Below are positions 56,595 through 64,000 of a stretch of DNA of 64,000 bases, piece by piece. The stretch covers positions 166,514,946 to 166,578,945 of the forward strand of contig NC_056524.1 in NCBI RefSeq assembly GCF_019175285.1, given 5' to 3'. Position numbers and translations under genes: made by a program. The number at the start of each line of letters is the position of its first letter. Within the stretch, counting starts at the first letter, position 1. The stretch comes from Sceloporus undulatus. Lineage: Eukaryota > Chordata > Lepidosauria > Squamata > Phrynosomatidae. The notes below the pieces were generated by a model. It did not search any database. It was given only the letters and a program-made list of their open reading frames with translations, and was not told the origin of the DNA.

Positions 56595-59500
56595 TAATAC
56601 AAGAAGATAAAAAATAGACAGTTTATTTAAAAAGACAATATCGCTTCAGAACTGACAATACAGCAAGATATAATTTTCAGTCTATTGGGCTAGTACAATG
56701 TAATAGTTAAGAAAAGTTGAGTTGTGAACCGAGATGTCTCTCATAACTTCCCCAAATACTTGCTGGATATCCTTTGGTAAGCAATTCTGATCCATGATAT
56801 ATATTAAATATTGGTTTCACTATATTTGGCTGATATTAATGGTTTGCCTTATAAGTTAGTGGTAAGCTTTATTCAAATCAAGGATGAAGAATGTATAGTC
56901 TTACAGATGTTGATGGATTGCAACTCCCATTATCCCTCACCATTGACTGTGCTAGCTAGGGTTGATGAGAGTTACAGCTCAACAACACCTGAATGATGTT
57001 GCCCATCTCTATTTTAATGTAAACAAGGATTACTGAATTCATACTGATCCTCCTTTACACTGAGCCTCAGAAATGACAACTGTCTCCCTATCTTGTGTCA
57101 GGATAGCTGAGGACCACTTCCATATTTTGCTACACAATAGGAGAAGGCAAGCCTATAATTTCTAGAGACCCCCCCCCCATCACTTATTCAACCGTAATAC
57201 TGTTGATGGATTTTTCTCTTCAAAGATTCTCTCTTTTTATTTTCAATGAATAAGGGATGATAATATATTGAAAGTAAAAAGATAACTGTGGGCTCAGGGC
57301 CATTTGAGTTTATGTCTATTCATGCAGATACTAGAATTATTGGCCTTGTCGGAACCTTGAAGAAAGGAAATAGAATGTGGTTTCAAATAGTCTGTCACTA
57401 TTATTTGCCAACAGTAGTCTCTCTAACAAGTTCTAAGTGACAGCACTCTTGTTTGTTGCTACCTGCTAGCATCACACACCTGCCAGCAATGTTTTGGTAG
57501 TAAAGGCTTTGAAAATGTACTCCACGAGATCTGAGTGTTGAGTAAACCATTGTTGTAGAATATCAGGCATTTGCTAGCTTGACCAAACAGGAAAAAATGG
57601 AGGAATAGATCTGCAGCTAAGGGTCAGTTCAACATTTTGCTGCCTGAGGCAGAGAACAAGGTGATGTACAGATGCCAAGCTGACTCTCAGTTGTATTTTA
57701 TATCAACACCGGGAGAGGACAACATCCTACACTGAAGCTGAACACAGCAGGCTGGCTTTTAAGATTGCGTGGCACAGTGGTAAAAGATCTAATCTAGGGT
57801 TACAGGAGGAATTGCTAGGTCTGCTTTTGATCCTACCCTTCAATGCCCACTCCATGAGACAGTACATTTTTACAATAACCGGGGTGAGGGAGGGTCAGGG
57901 GGTGTTGTCATATTCCCTAGCAAGACCTTGGAGGAGGGGATGCATGCTGTGATCTGGGAGATACAGTATATTTCCCCCTCATGGTGCTGTGTTAATACTT
58001 GATGACAGACATTGCAGTAAAATGTCTCCGCTGCACTGTGGATATTGTGGGTAAGCCTTTCAAATGTATTGTACAAAAAGCTTAGCAAAGAGCTGGTAAA
58101 GAAAAGGGGGGGAAAGTTTGAAACCTGAAAGCACGGTACCAAGCTAGCTTTGTTCTCAGTCGCATTATTGTTGGAAAAGAGATAAAGGGATGTGACTTTT
58201 CACTCTAAATTTCCCATTTTTTCTTTATCAGCACTTCTGAGAAACCTAAACTTTTTGAATAAAATGTGCAGTGTGCCTGGAACAATGAGGGGACATAGCT
58301 TTGTAGAAGGAGGATTAGAGATTGGGACTTTACTGTCTTTGCTGTATGTTGCTTTTGTTAATGTGATTGATTATTTCACTAGATTTGTTTACTCATTTCC
58401 TCCTTCCTAGCTTTTCTACTAAGATGCTGCGGCTGCTATTTTGGTTGTCTATTGAACATGCTGCCTTTCTTCTCAGATGAAAGTGTTGACTCTGCTTGTC
58501 TTAGCTGCTTAAGTATCAAAGAAACAAGTGATCCCATGCAAGTTGCAAAGCAAAAACAGCAGCAGCATAAGCAGTGGTATACATATATTTAAATCACATT
58601 TTACACTCTCCTCCTATCCCTGATAGGGCAAACCTCTGTCAAAACTGAGAATAATTTGCATATAATTGGTAAATTCCACTGCTAAATACTGTAAGATGGG
58701 TCATCCCTAAAAACAATTTCCCTCTCTATATTAAAAAAGAACACATCATACTAAGCCTTTAATTAAAGAACCATATTCAAAAGTAGCATTTCAGTCGATG
58801 CTCTTCAGTATAACTGTCTATAAACAATATAAATTAAAATAATAATAGTCAAAATGAGAGAGATTCAGCATGACTTAGGAGTCCCAATATGATCTTGTAA
58901 CTTCCTTTTGAAACTGGTGAGATAATTTGTATTCAGTGTGATCCAAAAAGAATTGTTGGGTCCTCAGATGCCAATTTTCTTATTATTTTTCTGATCTTAG
59001 GATCAGCACAGTAGGGCTTGCAGCTGTCAGAAAATGTTGGGCTAACTATCATATTGCCCTGGACTTGCACACATAAAGAGGAGTTCATAATATACTGTCA
59101 CCCAAAAAAAGGAGGCTTAGTCAATGAATGAAACATACACACATGAATACCGAAAGGAATGCAACTTAGCATTGATTTCCCTCCTCTTCTGCGGCTGAGA
59201 AACAGATGGAAGCTGCCCAGGAATGTCCACTTTCTCCCTTTGGGCTCAGTTCTTCATGGCAGGGAGATGGAATGAAAATAAGAAGAATGCGTTCTCCATA
59301 TCTCCACAAGTGACTAGTAATTTTCAACCCAGTAAACCCAACTCTTCAGGTATAACCTCAGTGTGTTTGTGCGTAGAGGCAAGAAAGGCCCAACTTTCCA
59401 TGATTTCCCTGATGTCTTCCCTTTCTTTTTGTTCAAGCTGAGAAGGCTCATAGACAAGAAGAACTGTCAGCAGATTATGTCTAACCTCCCATGAGGTGCT

Positions 59501-59645
59501 TAGCTGAAGTTTCCCTCAGGCTTCTCTATTTTCCATGGAAATTCAGAGCCAGCCAACAGCCACCCTCTCTTTTTCTCCAGTGCTACCAGGATGAGGTAGT
59601 CTTAATTTCAGGTGAGGATGCTTCTTCTTGATTGATAGGCAATGG
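56595..59645. other. No gene; small repeat remnants
   Basis: 'ttgctgcctgaggcagagaa' near 57640 matches the repeat at 33958. 'gtggcacagtggtaaaagat' near 57770 may be a decayed tRNA-SINE head. Minus frame 57870-58142 and plus frames at 58192 and 59223 show no domain. Confidence 0.4.
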
Positions 59646-59985
59646 AGAGTATCACACGGGAGGGACAGTGTTCTTCTCCCATCCTTAAACTCAGCTAATT
59701 GCGTGATTGGGGATCAAACCCCCCCCCCATGCTTCTCTCATCCTTCTTCCATTAGTAAAGTGTCATGGAGACGTCCCCGTGTGCTTCTCTTGTCGGTAAA
59801 GTGTCATGGAGCCATCATTTGGTATTAATGGGGAGAAGCATGTGGGGATGGCTCCATGACACTTTACCCATGGGAGAAGGACGAAAGAAGCATGGCGAGG
59901 TGTGATTCCCCAATCATGTGATTAGCTAAGTTTAAGGACAAAAGAGGGAGGGGAGAAGGACACTGTCCCTACTGTGTGATAATTT
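59646..59985. mobile_element. hAT-like foldback MITE, about 340 bp
   Basis: Starts 'gagtatcacacgggag' and ends 'actgtgtgataattt'. The arms pair over most of their length, including 'agtgtcatggagccatc' and its complement, and the left arm holds a partial duplication of that block. 'caatg' flanks both ends as part of an 8-bp target duplication. Confidence 0.75.
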
Positions 59986-60350
59986 CCAATGCTTTAAGCA
60001 GAAATGGCACTAATTTAAGGGGCTGCCTGCAGATAAAAAGAATAATGAAAAATATTCAAAAAATGATGGGGGAAAATGTCTTTCTCTGGTTAGGAAACCT
60101 TGATGAGGAGTATCCTGGACTGAGGAGGAACATCATAGTTTAAGATTTATATTGAAAAAAAATACATGTGGTATATTTGTTCAATAAACAGAATTTTCTT
60201 TTAAGAAAATAATAGAGTGTTTCAAACTACAAATAGTCTTTTTGAAGACTTTCACACAGTAGAAGAAAATGGCTAAAATTGTTGCTTCCTTCAAGAATAA
60301 AATTAAGAATTTCAACCACAAGACTGCCCCTCAGCTTCATGAATAACCCT
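59986..60350. other. No feature seen
   Basis: AT-rich sequence up to the transposon terminus. Confidence 0.4.
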
Positions 60351-60677
60351 GGCCTCATTCACACTACATAATAAACCAGTTTTCAAACAGATGTAAACTG
60401 GTTTAAAGGGGCCTTGTTTGCACTTGCACCAAATTTCTGGCTTGGTTTGTCAAGGGGGCAGTGCTAAACACATTTAAACCGGTTCTTCCAAATCCATGAC
60501 ATTCCCCACATCTTTTTAAATGAATTGATTCAGTGCAAGTGTGAACGCGCTGTTGATTGGATTCAGTTCCCTTTGGCACAGTCACCCCTGTGACACAGCT
60601 CCATTTTGATTGCAGGTAGAGGCGCGCAGAAGCAGAGGGGCGGGAAACCCTGTAGAAGGCAGCAGTAGTGAAGGTGG

Positions 60678-60692
60678 CCAGCAGGGGGCGCC
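60678..60692 (+). promoter_or_regulatory. CTCF-like core motif
   Basis: CCAGCAGGGGGCGCC matches the established CTCF core (CCASYAGRKGGCRS) at every position. It lies in the DNAJA4-derived leader, 23 bases before the ATG. Occupancy is not known. Confidence 0.55.
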
Positions 60693-60939
60693 TCCTCTTT
60701 CTCTTCAAGCCTCCATGGTGAAGGAGACGGACTACTATGACACCTTGGAGGTGAAGCCCAATGCCACTTCAGACGAGATTAAACGTGCCTACTGCAAGTT
60801 GGCACTGAAGTACCATCCGGACAAGAATCCCAGCAAAAGCGAACAGTTTAAGCACATATCACAGGTTTACAAAGTTCTCTCAGACCCAAAGAAAAGGGAC
60901 CTCTATGATCAGGGAGGGGAGCAAGCCCTTAAAGACAGC

Positions 60940-61108
60940 TTTTAAGAAAGCACTCAAGACAGATCTCTTCTGGCAGGCCTTTCCGGTAGGTCCAGGGTTT
61001 GATTTTTAACTCTATTGTAATTGATGTATTTTATTGTTGTAACCCGCCCTGATTCTTCGTGATTGGGTGGGCTATAAATAAATCTTTATTATTATATTAT
61101 TATATTAA
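60940..61108 (+). mobile_element. L2/CR1-like LINE 3' end inserted in the DNAJA4 copy
   Basis: 'aagaaagcactcaagacaga', 'tctggcaggcctttccgg' and 'gttgtaacccgccctgattc', then 'gggctataaataaat' and a TTATTA tail. It breaks the pseudogene just after the J domain and so postdates the retrocopy. Confidence 0.85.
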
Positions 61109-62464
61109 GTGGTGGCAACTTCACTTTACCCATGGGTATCTTTGACATGTTCTTTGGTGGTGGAGACCAAATGACTAGAGAAAGAAGAGGGAAGAATGTT
61201 GTCCATCAGCTAAGTGTAACCCTTGAAGACTTGTACAATGGAGCTACGAGAAAACTGGCGCTTCAGAGGAATGTAATTTGTGACAAATGCAAAGGTTATG
61301 GTGGGAAGAAAGGGTCTGTGGAAAAGTGCCCCATATGCAAAGGAAGAGGAGTGCATGTGATCGTTCAGCAGATTGGGCCTGGCATAGTGCAGCAGATCCA
61401 GACTGTCTGTCCAGAATCTAAAGCTCAAGGAGAGATGATAAATCCCAAAGACCGGTGCACTGTCTGCAATGGCAACAAGGAGGTTAGAGAGAAGAAGATC
61501 ATTGAAATGCACATTGACAAGGCATGAAAGATGGTCAGAAATTAGTGTTCCATGGAGAAGGGGACCAAGAGCCTGACTTGGAGCCTGGAGATGTAATCAT
61601 TGTGCAGGATCAGAAGGATCACCCAGTATTTTAGAGGAGGGGCCATGACTTACTCATGAAAATGAAAATTCAACTGACAGAGGCATTGTGTGGCTTCAAA
61701 AACAGAATCGATACATTGGATAACAGAGTCCTTGTAGTAACATCTAAACCTGGTGAGGTGATAAAACATGGAGACATCAAGTGTATCTTAAATGAAGGCA
61801 TGCCAATTTACAAATCTTCATTGGAAAAAGGTTCCCTGATCATCCAGTTCCTTGTTACATTCCCAAAACATCAGTGGCTCTCCCTGGATAAGCTACCTCT
61901 GTTGGAAGCTCTCCTTCCTCCTCGGGAAGAAGTAATGATTTCAGATGACATGGATCAAGTAGATCTGGTTGAATTTGAACCCAAAGAGTGGCCTCACCGT
62001 AATCATGGGGAGGTCTACGAAGATGATGAAGAAGGCAGTGCCAGACATCCTGAACCACAATTGTAACAGACTCTAAGGTTACAAGCTTCAGGAATGGCTT
62101 TGCAAAATTTTTTAAAGCCTCTTGCTACATTTTGCACAATGAGTTACTGTATATTTATTTTTGTAATGACTTCCATATTTAAGAGTTTATGTAAAACATG
62201 AGCATGCGTAACTTAAGAATTGCATGTCCTGCTGCTTGATTGAGTAAAACACTTTCTGTTACTGTAAAGAAATGCTTGAGGTAGGGAATGCTTCCTGAAG
62301 TATTTCTTCAGATTAAAAATTATTGATGAATGTGAATGCAAAGTGGAGTAAATTGAAATGGGCAGATTCGATTATGGTTTGATTAGTGTGAACATCTATT
62401 CAGTGCTAAATCGTATCATTGATTTGACTCAATAATCGGTTTATTATGTAGTGTGAATGAAGCC

Positions 62465-64000
62465 TCTGTTTGTCTAGCAGACAAGCATTGCATGTATCCA
62501 AGCTAATTTTATACCATTTTAATTTTTATTCACCAACCTATTTCCTTGTGGGAGACGTACACAATTTCATGCAGGGACCATGCCATACTTTGGTTGTGCC
62601 CCAACCACAGAACAAGAGGAAAGAATGTTCCTGACATGAGGACAGTATAGCTGAGATCCTACATTGGCATACTGTAGTGTAAATAACCACCAGCAGGCTT
62701 ATTATTTAGCCTCTATACTGGTTACCACTGGTACCTGGATCATTGCTAAATGTGCATGGTTCACACTCCATAGTGCAGCTGTAATGTGCAATGTGATGCA
62801 CATTGGTCAATATTCTGCATTGGGTTTCTGTAAATAAATAAAAAAACATATAAATCTGTGGATCTTCAGTGGGGCCCCAGGACCTATTAGAAAATGAGCA
62901 GAGGACCACTGTGGATCCCATACATACTTCCCAATGTGCACAAGTAGGCATCTTCCATGTGGACCTCCTTTTCCTCCCATCCTCCGGATGTAATTGTGGC
63001 ACAATGTCCACTGAAAACACTCCAGATGCATAACATGACTTGGCTTGAGATAAAATGAATGAGAATCTTCACCTGTTTGAGTTTTGAGAGTCAAGCTATT
63101 GTTATTAAATACACAGGGGAACAGTAAGTAAAACAGCTGGCAACCTTTGTTCTTTTGGCCTCCTTGTGCTGCTGGGCTTTGAGGATTTTTTAAAAAAAAA
63201 TATACAGTTGTTACACAGGGTTCTGTGTGTACATGGTTGCTGTGACAATGAGGTTCTGAATCACACCAACTCATTCTGAAAGAAGTAAGTTGGAATGCTT
63301 GTCTTTGTGAATTTAATTGCTGCCAAACCCTTGTGGCTGCAACTCACCTTAGACCTCCAGAAGTTTTCACGCATTGGCTGGACAGAATGGGGAAAGAAGA
63401 AGTCTGAATACATGAAGTTGCCTTATTCTCAGTTGGCCTGCAGAAGATCTTCAAATCTCATGAGACTTCAAATCCCATAAGAGGGACTGGTGGGGTATGT
63501 AAATACTACTATTACTAGTGGATGTATAAAACTTTTAAATCATTCTCAGGGCCTCTTTTGCAGTGGAAAAGACTGAACTCTGCCAAGCTTTTTCTTGGCT
63601 GTTATGGGGTGGGGACACGGTAATCTTACTGATTTCCTTTGTGGGTTTTGTAAGCTTTGCAGGCTGCTTAACCTTGTGACATACAATGTGTTGGATCTGT
63701 TTTGTGAAGTTCTTTCTTATGGCCTTGCTTTGTGCTTTTTCCAACATTTTCTCCTGCAGTTTGTGTTTAATCTATAATCGATTGGTGGGAATTGGGCCTT
63801 CCCACAAAGGTTTGTGGAGACTTGGACCTTTTGGCTATCTTTGGGTGACTTGTCTTGGCCATTCCTTCCTCCTACCTAATCATTGTTCCTCTTATCTTCA
63901 CATTTCATTGGCTTTCTGCTTTCTATATTTTCTCTGTGTTTCTCCTTTTAAAGGACATTGGGTTTGGATTGGTTGACCCAACATGATTTATGATTTAGAA
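62465..64000. other. No gene or recognised element
   Basis: Unique-looking sequence. The largest open frames (minus 62807-63274, plus 63686-63976) show no domain. The minus frame is interrupted by ordinary low-complexity T/A runs. Confidence 0.45.

Larger units (their letters stand above)
60613..62330 (+). pseudogene. DNAJA4: Processed pseudogene of DNAJA4 (type I DnaJ/Hsp40)
   Basis: The parent is a cytosolic Hsp70 co-chaperone. The ATG is at 60715, after a GC-rich leader with stops or a start upstream that match no protein. The J domain keeps 'YHPDKN' with the HPD triad. After a LINE insertion (about 60940-61108), the Gly/Phe-short region and Cys-rich domain follow: CDKC, CPIC, a degenerate CPES (the second Cys lost) and CTVC. 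The C-terminal domains run to '[13 protein letters not shown]'. No introns interrupt the copy, so it is mRNA-derived. One base is missing near 61524, a TAG stands near 61633, and a further frame change near 62032 puts the CaaX box (QCQTS, then stop) out of frame. DNAJA4 is preferred to DNAJA1 because of 'GSVEKCP.CKGRG' and 'LPPR..V.I.DDMDQV'. There is no poly(A) tail; an ATTAAA lies near 62311. Confidence 0.9.
60351..62464. mobile_element. DNA-transposon termini enclosing a DNAJA4 retrocopy
   Basis: 27-base terminal inverted repeats at 60351-60377 and 62438-62464 differ at one position (GGCC/GGCT-TCATTCACACTAC...). Inside them, about 235 bases on the left and 110 on the right look like transposon sequence ('gtgtgaac' motifs). 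The DNAJA4 copy lies between. No transposase and no clear target duplication. Related ends occur at 41752-42065. The DNAJA4 copy may have landed in a MITE, or the element may have captured it. Confidence 0.6.

Noticed and set aside
1-64000. CRISPR arrays, operons, rRNA operons, functional tRNA genes
   Set aside because: The window is vertebrate nuclear DNA. tRNA- and 5S-like stretches are SINE heads, and regular repeats are microsatellites or a minisatellite.

Overview
This is a repeat-rich, AT-rich stretch of vertebrate nuclear DNA, almost certainly from a squamate reptile and most likely an iguanian lizard. The evidence is the repeat content: tRNA-derived SINEs ending in ACA/CAA tails, a 5S-rRNA-derived SINE, a Bov-B (RTE) LINE 3' end, CR1 and L2-like LINE tails, an L1 3' end, and several foldback DNA-transposon families of the kind known from lizard genomes. 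The species call is inference. No bacterial features (operons, ribosome binding sites, CRISPR) are present.

There is no intact protein-coding gene. The clearest gene-derived feature is a broken, intronless copy of DNAJA4 (a type I Hsp40 co-chaperone) at about 60613-62330. It was later split by an L2-like LINE tail and lies between two matching inverted termini of a DNA transposon (60351-62464). Its 5' leader carries a near-consensus CTCF-like motif. Two short minus-strand open segments with splice-like ends, 21814-22069 and 11741-11899, are candidate exons of an unrecognised host gene; if they are real, much of the window is intronic.

Layout: 1-5 kb holds a LINE tail, a foldback MITE split by a 1.16-kb hAT-like element that carries a 91-bp minisatellite, and more MITEs. 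5-12 kb has a Tigger-like element with a long purine tract, a solo LTR with a 5-bp target duplication, and a Bov-B LINE end. 12-22 kb has an L1 3' end enclosed by inverted arms, a 5S SINE, a CpG-rich MITE, and a 69-bp perfect inverted repeat. 22-35 kb has a CR1 tail, two further LTR candidates, SINEs and a SINE split by a MITE. 35-48 kb has an L2-like LINE split by a SINE, and a Penelope-like foldback with a hammerhead-ribozyme-like core. 48-60 kb is dominated by foldback MITEs and SINEs. 60-64 kb holds the DNAJA4 retrocopy and then unique sequence. Three 10-N runs mark assembly gaps. Intervals listed as holding nothing were read by eye only, so old diverged repeats may have been missed.
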